From assembly GCA_934504345.1 (NCBI GenBank), contig CAKSVR010000001.1, positions 62,001 to 126,000 on the forward strand: 64,000 bases of DNA. Direction: 5' to 3'. Shown one piece after another: positions 53,082 through 61,151 of the stretch. Both the position numbers and the translations under genes were made by a program. The notes beneath the pieces are model-generated. The model did no database searches and was not told where the DNA came from. It was given only the letters and a program-made list of their open reading frames with translations. Origin of the DNA: an uncultured Agathobaculum sp. GTDB taxonomy: Bacteria; Bacillota; Clostridia; Oscillospirales; Butyricicoccaceae. Within the stretch, counting starts at the first letter, position 1. Every line of letters starts with the position of its first letter.

Positions 53082-53169
53082 CGGAGACAGAGAGATTTGA
53101 ACTCTCGCGCCGATTTCTCGACCTACTCCCTTAGCAGGGGAGCCCCTTCACCAGCTTGGGTATGTCTCC
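53082..53169 (-). tRNA. tRNA-Ser (anticodon GCU)
   Basis: An 88-nt class II tRNA. The 7-bp acceptor stem is GGAGACA/TGTCTCC with discriminator G. The anticodon arm CTCCC-CTGCTAA-GGGAG carries GCU, there is a variable arm, and the T loop is GTTCAAATC. CCA is not encoded (the next base is C, then AT). It is downstream of tRNA-Ser(UGA) in one transcript. Confidence 0.93.
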
Positions 53170-53244
53170 ATGTCAAGGTGTTAAGTTATGGTATGCGAGG
53201 GAGTACAGAGAATTTCTCTGCTCGAATCCCCCGCACATAGGTTC

Positions 53245-53333
53245 TGGCGGAACGGGTGGGATTCGAACCCACGCGCCCTTTCGGACAAACGGTTTTCAAG
53301 ACCGCCTCGTTATGACCGCTTCGATACCGTTCC
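53245..53333 (-). tRNA. tRNA-Ser (anticodon UGA)
   Basis: A class II tRNA with acceptor stem GGAACGG/CCGTTCC, discriminator G and an encoded CCA. The anticodon arm CGGTC-TTGAAAA-CCG has anticodon UGA, with a long variable arm GTCCGAAAGGGC and T loop GTTCGAATC. It is transcribed from a full consensus promoter, with the GCU isoacceptor 75 bp downstream. Confidence 0.95.
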
Positions 53334-53358
53334 GTGTCTTGCCCGATAAGCAAGATTT

Positions 53359-53387
53359 ATTATACAGGGAATTTTCTCTTTTGTCAA
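53359..53387 (-). promoter_or_regulatory. Consensus promoter of the tRNA-Ser operon
   Basis: Minus strand TTGACA (53382-53387), exactly 17 bp, TATAAT (53359-53364), a perfect match at both hexamers, 25 bp upstream of tRNA-Ser(UGA). Confidence 0.92.
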
Positions 53388-53406
53388 GCCTTTTTTCGCG
53401 AAAGAA

Positions 53407-53435
53407 AAAGCAGCCTGCAAAATACAGGCCGCTTT
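53407..53435 (-). terminator. Terminator after the ArsC/Spx-like gene
   Basis: An 11-bp stem, AAAGCGGCCTG with CAGGCTGCTTT (one G-T pair), is followed on the minus strand by TTCTTTC. It lies just upstream of the tRNA promoter. Confidence 0.82.
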
Positions 53436-53462
53436 GCTCGATCTTTGCTTATGCGAGAGGCA

Positions 53463-53810
53463 TTACAGCTTTTCCTCCCACTCTTTCACCTTGAAGCCCG
53501 GCAGAGCGAAATCTTCACCCACCAGCAGCGGGCGCTTGACCAGCATCCCGTCGGTCGCGAGCAGCGCGTACTGCTCGTCCTCGGTCATCGTCGGCAGCTT
53601 GTCTTTCAGGCCCAGCGCCTTATACTGCAGGCCGCTGGTATTGAAAAAGCGCCGCAGCGGCAGGCCGCTCTTCTCGTGCCACGCACGGAGCTCCTGCTCG
53701 GTCGGGTTATCCTGCTTGATGTCACGCTCGGTGAACGCGATGCCCTGCTCCTCCAGCCACTTTTTCGCTTTCTGGCAGGTGGAGCACTTGGGATAGCATA
53801 CGAACAGCAT
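53463..53810 (-). CDS. ArsC/Spx-family thioredoxin-fold protein
   Basis: A 115-residue protein. The N-terminus LFVCYPKCSTCQKAKKWLEE has the CSTC redox pair of the ArsC/Spx/MgsR family, followed by the typical helix and KRPLLVG near residue 93. True arsenate reductases of this class use one Cys and three Arg; Spx-type members bind RNA polymerase. No arsenical transport genes are nearby, so a generic redox or Spx-like role is as likely as arsenate reduction. It lies 12 bp after the membrane protein gene, in one operon. Confidence 0.85.
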   Translation of the reverse strand: MLFVCYPKCSTCQKAKKWLEEQGIAFTERDIKQDNPTEQELRAWHEKSGLPLRRFFNTSGLQYKALGLKDKLPTMTEDEQYALLATDGMLVKRPLLVGEDFALPGFKVKEWEEKL

Positions 53811-53822
53811 GGTATCCCCTCC

Positions 53823-54662
53823 TTATTCCGCAGCCTTGTCGGCAGATGCGGACGAACGGCACAGGCAGAACAGCTCCGCTGCCAGCATGATCGCCGCCGC
53901 CGCGGAGAGCACACCGCGCAGCACCATTTTAGAGGTCCACATCGGCTGAATGCCCATCAGCATCGCAAGGCCGTAGCCGCCGATGTCGGACACCGACACG
54001 GTGACAGCCGCCGCACTGCAAAACGCCAGCAGCGCCGGATTCGGCTTGCCGAACAGCAGCTTTGCCAGCTGGTAGAAGGCCAGCGTCAGCATCACATCAG
54101 CCACCAGCCCGAAGCCGAACGAGGCCAGCTTGGGATCGGTGCAGGTCATGCGGTAGTTTACCAGCAGGTGCAGGCAGCTCCAGAACAGCGGCACGACCGT
54201 CATCACGGCGCTGTTTTCGGTCATCTGCGTACCCTGTGCGCGCGCCAGACCGATCATGCAGCCGCCGGTCAGCACGCCGAAGATGGCGTACACGATCTCG
54301 AGCACACGCGCCCATGCCGCCACATCCTGCTCGGTGGTGGTGATGGTGAGATACAGGTAGAACAGGCCGCCCGCTGCCACGAGCAGGCCCGCAATGACAG
54401 CCGCCATGCGGAACAGGACCTCCTGCGTGCCGAGCAGCTGCTCGAACGGAGCATCCTTTCGCGCTGTCAGCGGCTTTGCCAGCACGGCATACACGGCCGC
54501 GCTCCCCGCAAACAGCAGGATCACGGTCCAGACCCATTTATCGCCCGCCGCCGGCAGACCGGTGCTCACATCAAATCCGTTCAGCAGGTGCAGCGCACGC
54601 AGCGCGATACCCGGAACGCACAGCACGACCGCCAGAAGCGGCAGCAGCTTTGTTGCTTTCAT
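53823..54662 (-). CDS. Polytopic membrane protein of unknown function
   Basis: A 279-residue protein with about seven hydrophobic segments spread evenly along its length and a short Ser/Ala-rich tail. I see no transporter, kinase or protease motif, and cannot assign a family. It has GGAGG upstream of the ATG and its own promoter, and is co-transcribed with the ArsC/Spx-like gene. Confidence 0.75.
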   Translation of the reverse strand: MKATKLLPLLAVVLCVPGIALRALHLLNGFDVSTGLPAAGDKWVWTVILLFAGSAAVYAVLAKPLTARKDAPFEQLLGTQEVLFRMAAVIAGLLVAAGGLFYLYLTITTTEQDVAAWARVLEIVYAIFGVLTGGCMIGLARAQGTQMTENSAVMTVVPLFWSCLHLLVNYRMTCTDPKLASFGFGLVADVMLTLAFYQLAKLLFGKPNPALLAFCSAAAVTVSVSDIGGYGLAMLMGIQPMWTSKMVLRGVLSAAAAIMLAAELFCLCRSSASADKAAE

Positions 54663-54700
54663 GTTGTTTCCTCCATGTAGAGATAGAATTAAACAGTATC

Positions 54701-54729
54701 ATTATAGCACACTTGCCGCAAGGCTTCAA
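54701..54729 (-). promoter_or_regulatory. Promoter of the membrane protein/ArsC-like operon
   Basis: Minus strand TTGAAG (54724-54729), 17 bp, TATAAT (54701-54706), about 38 bp upstream of the start codon. Confidence 0.75.
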
Positions 54730-54746
54730 TATCGCGGTGATCACAA

Positions 54747-54784
54747 AAAACGGCCGTCTGTGTTCTGCCACAGGCGGCCGTTTT
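54747..54784. terminator. Terminator after the cation:proton antiporter gene
   Basis: A 16-bp stem, AAAACGGCCGTCTGTG with CACAGGCGGCCGTTTT, and a 6-base loop. A and T runs on both sides make it bidirectional. Confidence 0.88.
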
Positions 54785-54851
54785 CCGTGCATCATGCATA
54801 TTTGATCGAATCTGCTATGCAAATTCATAAAAGAGGGTTCGCAGCAGCAGC

Positions 54852-56078
54852 TTAGTGCTGGCTTACCTTAGGCATCTGCGCCGCTTCCTTTGCATTGAAC
54901 TCGGTGTTCGCCGGAGTCTGCTTGCTCATGCCAAGCTTCAGCAGGATCGGCGTTACCAGCGTGGTAACGATGACCACCAGAACGATCGGCGGGAACATAT
55001 GCGGGTCGATCAGACCGGCCTGTTCACCCTTCTGGGCTACGATCAGCGCGACCTCACCGCGGGATACCATGCCGAGGCCGATGGAGAATGCATCGTAGGT
55101 CTTGAAGCCCATGATGCGGGCGCCGAGGCCGCAGCCGATGATCTTGGTCAGGATCGCCACGATGGTCAGTACCACTGCGAAGATGGCCATGGTGGAGGTC
55201 AGGCCCTCCAGATTGGTCTTGATGCCGATGGAGGCAAAGAACAGCGGAGAGAACAGCATATAGCCGAGCACGTTGGTCTTGCTGGCAACATAGTCACGCG
55301 CGGAGGCCAGACGGCACATAACGATACCAGCAAAGTATGCGCCGGTGATGTCCGCGATGCCGAAGTAGCGCTCTGCAACATAGCTCATCAGGAATGCGAA
55401 TGCAACTGCATAGATCGCGATACGGCGATGACGATGCCACTTTTCCTCCATCTTGAGGAATACGCGATACATAACGATACCAATGACCAGCACGAAGCCG
55501 AAGAACGCAACGATGCGGCCGAGCACCAGAACCGGCTTTACAGTTGGGTCGGTCAGTGCGGTCAGGACGGTCAGAACAACGATGCCGAGAATATCATCGA
55601 TGACTGCCGCGCCGAGAATGGCCGTGCCGACTTTACTTTTCAGCTTTCCCATCTCGCGCAGGGTTTCGACCGTGATCGAAACCGAGGTAGCCGTCAGAAC
55701 GACACCGATGAACGCCGCCTTCAGCATATTCATCGAGTCGGACGGATCGTTGTCGAACAGCAGATAGCACGCGACACCGCCGATGAGCGGCACAACAACA
55801 CCGATCAGCGCGATGATGAACGAGGCAAAACCGGTCGTTTTCAGCTCGTCCAGATCGGTATCCATGCCTGCGTTGAACATCAGGATGATTACGCCGATCT
55901 CCGCAGCCTTTACCAGAAAATCCGTTTCGCCTACCCAGCCGAGGCAGCTCGGGCCGACCAGCACACCGGCGATCAGCGCACCGACAACCTGCGGCATATG
56001 CACGCGCTCCGAAGTAAGACCGAAGACCTTGGTGAACAGCATGATGATCGCAATTGTCAAAAGAAAGTCATATGACAT
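54852..56078 (-). CDS. CPA2-type cation:proton antiporter
   Basis: A 408-residue membrane protein with about 12 helices, of the monovalent cation:proton antiporter-2 (KefB/NapA) family. It should exchange Na+ or K+ for protons across the membrane. Typical motifs are LMFNAGMDTDLDEL near residue 75, GAAVIDDILGIVVL near 155 (the ion-binding Asp pair) and MVSRGEVALIV near 335. There is no C-terminal RCK/TrkA domain. The start was set at ATG 56078 with AAAGGGTGGG upstream, rather than the GTG three codons earlier that lies inside this site. A second, unrelated ion transporter gene is 1 kb upstream. Confidence 0.92.
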   Translation of the reverse strand: MSYDFLLTIAIIMLFTKVFGLTSERVHMPQVVGALIAGVLVGPSCLGWVGETDFLVKAAEIGVIILMFNAGMDTDLDELKTTGFASFIIALIGVVVPLIGGVACYLLFDNDPSDSMNMLKAAFIGVVLTATSVSITVETLREMGKLKSKVGTAILGAAVIDDILGIVVLTVLTALTDPTVKPVLVLGRIVAFFGFVLVIGIVMYRVFLKMEEKWHRHRRIAIYAVAFAFLMSYVAERYFGIADITGAYFAGIVMCRLASARDYVASKTNVLGYMLFSPLFFASIGIKTNLEGLTSTMAIFAVVLTIVAILTKIIGCGLGARIMGFKTYDAFSIGLGMVSRGEVALIVAQKGEQAGLIDPHMFPPIVLVVIVTTLVTPILLKLGMSKQTPANTEFNAKEAAQMPKVSQH

Positions 56079-56389
56079 TGTTCCCACCCTTTCTTAATGT
56101 GATAACCTTTTGCATTAATTATTATACTCTTTTTCGTGCAAAGAACCAGCTAAGATTTCATTTTTTGCTCCGTGATTTTCAACGAAATAACTAAACGTGT
56201 TGTTCATTTCCTGTGCAATCTGCCTTGTATGGCATTTTATGGGATTCTCCAGCAAATTCTTCCGAGATTGTCTGTTCTTCCTCCTCTTTTGCGTGCGGGC
56301 GCGCGCCCATGCGCCTGCGGAATACAAAACAGCAAAAAAGAATGCCTTGCAGCATAAGCTTGCAAGGCATTCTTTTTTTCAGCTTGACA
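56079..56389. terminator. Intergenic region with a strong terminator at 56334-56378
   Basis: An 18-bp perfect inverted repeat (56334-56351 and 56361-56378) with A6/T7 runs ends transcription of the 168-residue protein gene on the minus strand and can also act on the plus strand. A TATAAT at 56121-56126 (minus strand, extended GAG) may be the -10 of the antiporter gene, without a clear -35. The rest, 56130-56330, shows no supported gene. Confidence 0.85.
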
Positions 56390-56896
56390 TTAGAAATGCC
56401 ACGGCTGTTTTTTTACGACACCGCTCTGACCCGGGCCGTCGATGCGCGGCGCGTTGTCGTGAATGTCGCGCATTTTCTTCAGGCCGTTCAGCATACAGTC
56501 GTTGATGTAGTCCAGCGCCTCCTCGGGCACGTTGCGCTCGAGGAACATCAGCTCGACCGCGTGCGAAAGCTGCGCCAGCGACTGACGGACCTCCATGAAC
56601 TTGTCGAACTTGCTCGACTGCATGGCGTTGCGGAACTTCGCGATGTCCTTGCGGATGAACTCGACCACCTCATGTGCATCCTCGAACTCGCCGTGCGACA
56701 GCGGGAACGGCGTCACGCGCTGGAGGAAGAACTTGTCCCGCTTGGTGACGTTGAACACATAGCGGATGGTCAGCGTATCGGACAGCTCGAACTTGGCAAT
56801 GTACAGAATGCCGTTGCGGATCTCCTTGATGGAGGTCGCGCCCATCTGCCGCAGCGATACATTGATAATATCGCCGTAAAAACTGCTTGTAATCAT
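56390..56896 (-). CDS. Conserved-looking cytoplasmic protein of unknown function, beside an ion transporter
   Basis: A 168-residue soluble protein without a signal peptide or membrane segment. The N-terminal half is predicted mixed alpha/beta (FYGDIINVSLRQMGATSIKE, ILYIAKFELSDTL), the second half helical (QSLAQLSHAVELMFLERNVP), ending in a basic VVKKQPWHF tail. I do not recognise a family. The ATG at 56896 has AAGGAG four bases upstream. It follows the ArsB/NhaD-type transporter gene by 24 bp, so it is co-expressed with it and may modulate it, but nothing in the sequence proves this. Confidence 0.75.
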   Translation of the reverse strand: MITSSFYGDIINVSLRQMGATSIKEIRNGILYIAKFELSDTLTIRYVFNVTKRDKFFLQRVTPFPLSHGEFEDAHEVVEFIRKDIAKFRNAMQSSKFDKFMEVRQSLAQLSHAVELMFLERNVPEEALDYINDCMLNGLKKMRDIHDNAPRIDGPGQSGVVKKQPWHF

Positions 56897-56920
56897 ATTG
56901 CTCCTTCTTTCTATCACCGC

Positions 56921-58189
56921 TTAGTGGAAGCGGATCAGCAGATAAACCGTCGAGATGGCTACCGACAGGATCATCATCGGGAAACCGATCTTGAAATACT
57001 TGCCAAAGCCGATCGGATGGCCGTGCTTGGAAGCGATGCCGGACAGCACCACATTCGCGGAGGCGCCGATCAGCGTACCGTTGCCGCCGAGGCACGCGCC
57101 CAGCGACAGCGCCCACCACAGCGAGGAAACGTCCATGCCGTCCGTCTGCATGGACAGGATGAGCGGGATCATGGTCGCAACGAACGGAATGTTGTCCAGA
57201 AAGGACGAAAACAGCGCCGAACCCCACAGAATGAGGATCATCATCAGCTTGGTATTGCCGCCGGTGATGGCGACCAGTCCGTTGCCCAGCGCAGTGATAA
57301 CGCCGGTTTCGACCATGCCGCCGACAACGACGAACAGGCCGGTGAAAAACAGGATGGTGGACCATTCCACGCCGAGGACGATCTCCTCGGTGTCCTGTTT
57401 GCCGATGAGCAGCATGATGACCGCACTCGCCAGCGCGATCACGCACGACTCCACGCCCAGCGAAGCATGGAACACAAAGCCCAGCACAACCAGACCGATC
57501 ATCACGAGGCTCTTTACCAGCAGCGCTTTGTCCTTGATGGACAGGTTCTCATCCAGCTGCATGACAGCCTCCATGCGCTCGGGCTCGACCGACAGCTTGC
57601 GGCCGTACAGAAAATAGAAGCACAGGCACGCCGCGATCAGGATGAACACGACCGCCGTGCCGGTGTTCACGATGAAATCCATAAAGCTCAGACCGGCCTG
57701 CGAACCGATCATGATATTCGGCGGATCACCGATGAGCGTCGCCGTGCCGCCGATGTTGGAGGATAAGATCTGTGTCAGCAGGAACGGGACGGGCTCCAAT
57801 CCCAGAATGCCCGTGATGGCAATGGACATCGGGCCGACCAGCAGAACGGTCGTTACGTTGTCCAGAAATGCGCTCAGCACCGCCGTGAGCAGTGCAAACA
57901 GCAGCATGATCTTCCACGGATTGCCCTTGGCCAGCTTGGCCGATTTGATGGCGACATACTCGAACAGTCCCGAGTTCTTCACCACCGCGACGAACAGCAT
58001 CATGCCGACCAGTACGCCGATCGTACCGAAATCGATGTAGCCGACCGCGCTGTCCACCGTCAGAACGTGCAGGCAGACCAGAACCACGCCGCCCGCGATA
58101 GCCGCCACCGTGCGATGCACCTTTTCCGTCACGAGTGCGATCATTACGATCAAAAACACCGCCACGGAGATGATCTGCATGGTATTCAT
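56921..58189 (-). CDS. ArsB/NhaD superfamily ion transporter
   Basis: A 422-residue protein with 11-12 membrane helices of the ion-transporter (IT) superfamily. The signature NIGGTATLIGDPPNIMIG near residue 140, its inverted-repeat counterpart GGNGTLIGASANVV near 375, and FLDNVTTVLL / FLDNIPFVATM in each half are characteristic. Candidate substrates are Na+/H+ exchange, arsenite or dicarboxylates. The DPPN and SxN loops favour the NhaD/ArsB branch, but the ion cannot be fixed by eye. The ATG at 58189 has AAAGGGG upstream; the longer frame would include the promoter. Confidence 0.88.
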   Translation of the reverse strand: MNTMQIISVAVFLIVMIALVTEKVHRTVAAIAGGVVLVCLHVLTVDSAVGYIDFGTIGVLVGMMLFVAVVKNSGLFEYVAIKSAKLAKGNPWKIMLLFALLTAVLSAFLDNVTTVLLVGPMSIAITGILGLEPVPFLLTQILSSNIGGTATLIGDPPNIMIGSQAGLSFMDFIVNTGTAVVFILIAACLCFYFLYGRKLSVEPERMEAVMQLDENLSIKDKALLVKSLVMIGLVVLGFVFHASLGVESCVIALASAVIMLLIGKQDTEEIVLGVEWSTILFFTGLFVVVGGMVETGVITALGNGLVAITGGNTKLMMILILWGSALFSSFLDNIPFVATMIPLILSMQTDGMDVSSLWWALSLGACLGGNGTLIGASANVVLSGIASKHGHPIGFGKYFKIGFPMMILSVAISTVYLLIRFH

Positions 58190-58261
58190 TGAATCATTCC
58201 CCTTTCCTGTGCGCTGAATCCCGGATACGCGCACCTTTCCCAAAATTTTGTCAACCGGCTT

Positions 58262-58290
58262 ATTATACGCCCTTTCGAGAGGAATGACAA
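58262..58290 (-). promoter_or_regulatory. Promoter of the ArsB/NhaD-type transporter operon
   Basis: Minus strand TTGTCA (58285-58290), 17 bp, TATAAT (58262-58267), 72 bp upstream of the start codon. Confidence 0.82.
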
Positions 58291-58403
58291 TGTTCAATTT
58301 TCCCTGATTTTTTCATGCAAAAGCAGATTCTTTGCACCTTATTATATAAAGGAAGCGCCTGCGCCCATCGGGAGAAGGTTTCGCGACAGCAACAAAAAAA
58401 GCA

Positions 58404-58433
58404 AAAACCCCGCTCCTTACGGAACAGGGTTTT
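58404..58433 (-). terminator. Terminator after the ferredoxin gene
   Basis: An 11-bp stem (two G-T pairs) with loop GTAA is followed on the minus strand by TTTGC and a further T-run. It lies 27 bp past the stop. Confidence 0.85.
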
Positions 58434-58459
58434 CTACTTCGCTTTATATGTGTCAGGAA

Positions 58460-58630
58460 TTAGCCCTGAGAGATAGCGCCTACCGGGCAGGAACCTGCAC
58501 AGGTACCGCAATCTACACAAGCATCAGCGTTGATCTCGTACTTGCCATCGCCCTCAGCGATTGCACCTACCGGGCACTCGCCAGCGCAAGAGCCGCACAT
58601 AATGCAGCCGCCACCGATAACATATGCCAT
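58460..58630 (-). CDS. 2[4Fe-4S] ferredoxin
   Basis: A 56-residue ferredoxin beginning MAYVIGGGCIMCGSC. It has two complete cluster motifs: Cys9, 12, 15 and 19-Pro, then Cys38, 41, 44 and 48-Pro. This clostridial-type ferredoxin is the likely electron carrier between oxidoreductases and the [FeFe] hydrogenase in this window. GGAGGTG precedes the ATG. A plausible promoter, TTGCTT-16 bp-TACAAT, lies upstream on the minus strand. The small size is normal for the family. Confidence 0.96.
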   Translation of the reverse strand: MAYVIGGGCIMCGSCAGECPVGAIAEGDGKYEINADACVDCGTCAGSCPVGAISQG

Positions 58631-58830
58631 TGGTTTGCACCTCCAAATGTATTTTACAATTATTATTGTACCACAAGTTTTGAAAAAAGCAACAAAAACA
58701 GGTGGTTAGTCTTTGGTAACTTTTATCATACTCCACAATTTCAGTAACTTTATGAAAATCAAAGAAAAACCGTGATTTCAAGAGCATTCACGAGAAAACA
58801 ACAAGTTAGCCTCGTCTATCTCGTTTTAAT

Positions 58831-58910
58831 AGTCAGAATTGGTCAAATTTTTCTCTTGATTTTGGACGGCCTCCGCTATATAATATAGACAAAGATCAGG
58901 AAAGGTCAAA
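58831..58910 (+). promoter_or_regulatory. ctsR operon promoter with two CtsR-type operator sites
   Basis: The promoter is TTGATT (58856-58861), 17 bp, TATAAT (58879-58884). AGTCAGAATTGGTCAAA (58831-58847) matches the CtsR tandem heptad RGTCAAA-NAN-RGTCAAA at 13 of 14 heptad bases and lies just upstream of the -35. A second, weaker pair, GATCAGGAAAGGTCAAA (58894-58910), lies downstream of the -10. This fits autoregulation of the class III heat-shock operon. The rest of 58631-58830 carries only the ferredoxin promoter. Confidence 0.8.
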
Positions 58911-58942
58911 GAGAGAACGACCTTCGAAAGGAAGTGAACACC

Positions 58943-59398
58943 ATGAAAATGTCCGATCTGATTGCCGACTTCATCGGTGAGATGTTGTCCGACGGCGGCG
59001 GCGTTGCCGAGTTACAGCGCAAAAGCCTCGCAGACCGGTTTTCGTGCGTGCCCAGCCAGATCAATTATGTGATTGAAACCCGCTTCACACCGGAGCACGG
59101 GTATCTGGTAGAGAGCCAGCGCGGCGGCGGCGGTTACATCCGCATCATCCGCCTGCTGGACGACAAACAGCGCACGCTGCTCGAGGCGGCGCGCGGCATC
59201 GGCGGCCGGCTCAGCCAGAACGATGCGGCGCGGCTGACCCGCGCACTCGTTTCCGCCGAGCTGCTCACCCAGCGTGAGGGACAGCTGCTGCTGTCCGCGT
59301 GCTCGGACGGTGCACTGGCGGAGGTCGATAAGGCCGACCGTGACAGGCTGCGAGCCGCCATCTACCGATGTTCGGTAATGGGCATCGCAACTGTATGA
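58943..59398 (+). CDS. ctsR: Transcriptional repressor CtsR
   Basis: Represses clp and class III heat-shock genes by binding tandem GGTCAAA heptads; it is inactivated by heat and by McsB. The protein has 151 residues (family ~150). The N-terminal winged helix-turn-helix includes RFSCVPSQINYVIETRF and the glycine-rich wing ESQRGGGGYIRI, both highly typical. The C-terminal dimerisation region follows. I chose the ATG at 58943 (GAAAGGAAG upstream) over an in-frame GTG three codons earlier. It is first in the ctsR-mcsA-mcsB-clpC operon and preceded by matching operators. Confidence 0.95.
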   Translation: MKMSDLIADFIGEMLSDGGGVAELQRKSLADRFSCVPSQINYVIETRFTPEHGYLVESQRGGGGYIRIIRLLDDKQRTLLEAARGIGGRLSQNDAARLTRALVSAELLTQREGQLLLSACSDGALAEVDKADRDRLRAAIYRCSVMGIATV

Positions 59399-59456
59399 CG
59401 AGCAACTAATCCACCTATTATATAGTATACAATCTCTCAGAGAGGAGTTTTGACTT

Positions 59457-60002
59457 ATGAAATGCGAAAAATGCGGCAAGAATGAAGCGACCATGTATTA
59501 TAAGGAAACCGTAAACGGTGTTACCCGTGAAATGCACCTGTGCCCGGAGTGTGCACAGAAAGAGAACCTCGGCGGCGCGTTTGAAAGCGCGTTTCAGTCG
59601 ATGAACCACTTCTGGAGCGACCCGTTCCATTCGTTCCTCGGCGGCGGCTTCGGCAGCCTGTGGAACGATATGCTGGGCGAAGCGGCTCCGACCGCGACCA
59701 TGCTCGGCACCGAGCGCAAGTGCCCGACCTGCGGCATGACCGAGAGCGAGCTGCGCCGCACCGGCCGTGTCGGCTGCCCGGACTGCTACTCGACGTTCGC
59801 GGATATTCTCAATCCGTATGTGCAGAAGATCCACGGCGCATCGCGCCACATCGGCACCGCACCGGCAGCGCCCGAACAGCCCAAGGCTGATCCGGTGGCT
59901 GACCTCAAGGCACAGCTGAAGGCAGCAGTCGAAAGCGAAGATTACGAGCGCGCAGCAAGCCTGCGCGATGAGATCCGCAGAATGGAGGGCGAACAGAAAT
60001 GA
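59457..60002 (+). CDS. mcsA: McsA, activator of the McsB arginine kinase
   Basis: A 181-residue zinc-binding protein. CEKCGKNEA and CPECAQKE near the N-terminus, then CPTCGMTESEL and CPDCYSTF near residues 83-112, give four CxxC pairs. A C-terminal UVR motif (AAVESEDYERAASLRDEIRR) links it to Clp unfoldases. McsA stimulates protein-arginine phosphorylation by McsB. AGAGGAG lies upstream of the ATG and its end overlaps mcsB by four bases (ATGA). Confidence 0.95.
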   Translation: MKCEKCGKNEATMYYKETVNGVTREMHLCPECAQKENLGGAFESAFQSMNHFWSDPFHSFLGGGFGSLWNDMLGEAAPTATMLGTERKCPTCGMTESELRRTGRVGCPDCYSTFADILNPYVQKIHGASRHIGTAPAAPEQPKADPVADLKAQLKAAVESEDYERAASLRDEIRRMEGEQK

Positions 60003-61003
60003 GTATGTTTGAGATTCACGGCGGCTTTACCGGTCTGGCTGCATCCAGCCGTGTCCGCCTTGCACGAAATATCAAGGGTTATCCGTTCCGTCTGACCGAG
60101 CAGCAGCACAGCGAGATCGCCGACAAGGTGTTCGCGGCCCTCAAAGAAAACCCGGCCGTCGGCCCGGAATTTGACAAAAAGCAGATCATCCCCCGTTCTA
60201 CCGAGGCCTCGCAGCTGGTCGAGGAACACCTCATCTCTCCCGAACTGGCGCAGAACGGCGGCTGGCTCATCGTTTCCAAGGATAAGGGCGTGTCCATCAT
60301 GATCGGTGAAGAGGATCACCTGCGTTTGCAGGTCATCGGCACCGGCCTTTGCCCGAAAGAGTGTCTGCAAACCGCAAACCGCGTTGCCGCGCTCATCGAA
60401 TCGGCGCTGCCGTTCGCATATGACGAACGCCTCGGTTACCTGACCGCCTGCCCGACCAACATCGGCACCGGTCTGCGGGCCTCCATCATGCTGCACCTGC
60501 CGATGCTGACTGCCACCGAGCAGATGGATCGCATCATCGGCTACGCAGGCAGCCGCGGCTGCGCCGTGCGCGGCGCTTACGGCGAAGGCTCTCAGGCGGT
60601 CGGCGGGTTCTATCAGGTGTCCAATCAGGTCACGCTCGGCGCTTCCGCCGCAGAACTGACCGACAAGCTGGTCGAAACCACTACCACCATCATCGATGCC
60701 GAGAAAAAGGCGCGTGAACAGGTACGCAGCCAGAACGAACCGGCTCTGCGCGACCGCATCTACCGCGCAGCCGGTACGCTGAAGAGCGCGTACCTCATCG
60801 ACACGAGCGAAGCCGTGCAGTGCATTTCCGATGTGCTCATCGGCTTGCAGATGGGTTTCCTGTCCGGTGCGGACGCACAAACGCTGTATGCACTCGAGGA
60901 GAAGATCCGTCCGGCCATGCTGACCGGCGCACCGCAGGACCGCGATAAGAAACGCGCGGAAATCCTGCGCGCGAATACCTCCTGTATTCACCCGCAGAAC
61001 TAA
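59999..61003 (+). CDS. mcsB: Protein-arginine kinase McsB
   Basis: A 334-residue enzyme of the ATP:guanido phosphotransferase fold that phosphorylates arginines on proteins and so marks them for ClpCP degradation. Diagnostic segments are SRVRLARNIKGYPF near residue 20, CPTNIGTGLRASIM near 155 (catalytic Cys) and GEGSQAVGGFYQVSNQVTLG near 200. The length is slightly below the 350-360 usual for the family, with a shortened C-terminus. Translation is coupled to mcsA by the ATGA overlap. Confidence 0.95.
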   Translation: MSMFEIHGGFTGLAASSRVRLARNIKGYPFRLTEQQHSEIADKVFAALKENPAVGPEFDKKQIIPRSTEASQLVEEHLISPELAQNGGWLIVSKDKGVSIMIGEEDHLRLQVIGTGLCPKECLQTANRVAALIESALPFAYDERLGYLTACPTNIGTGLRASIMLHLPMLTATEQMDRIIGYAGSRGCAVRGAYGEGSQAVGGFYQVSNQVTLGASAAELTDKLVETTTTIIDAEKKAREQVRSQNEPALRDRIYRAAGTLKSAYLIDTSEAVQCISDVLIGLQMGFLSGADAQTLYALEEKIRPAMLTGAPQDRDKKRAEILRANTSCIHPQN

Positions 61004-61121
61004 ATGGAGAATGGAAAATGGAGGATGGAGAATAAATGTGCGGCGCAGTGCGCCGAATTAAATATGCGCTTCGCGCAACCTTAATTTTCAATTTTCCATT
61101 CTCAATTCTCAATTATAAAAG
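61004..61121. repeat. Small palindromic repeat between mcsB and clpC
   Basis: Directly after the mcsB stop, purine-rich AATGGAGAATGGAAAATGG-type sequence faces its complement near 61083-61120 (TTTTCCATTCTCAATTCTC). Inside are two perfect hairpins, CGGCGCA/TGCGCCG and TGCGC/GCGCA. A related stretch without the hairpins is at 63908-63940. It has the form of a MITE or REP-like element. It lies within the operon, so it could affect mRNA stability or clpC expression. Confidence 0.7.
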
Positions 61122-61151
61122 ATTTTACCTGCTCTGAAAGGAGTGTTATGT

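Noticed and set aside
53170..53244. A third tRNA or tRNA fragment between the two tRNA-Ser genes
   Set aside because: A 15-base hairpin (CAGAGAA/TTCTCTG) and some tRNA-like words are present, but no acceptor or anticodon arm can be drawn.
53463..53810. Arsenic resistance operon (ArsC-like gene and ArsB-like transporter)
   Set aside because: The two genes are 3 kb apart in different operons, no ArsR or ArsA is present, and the ArsC-like protein may equally be Spx-type.
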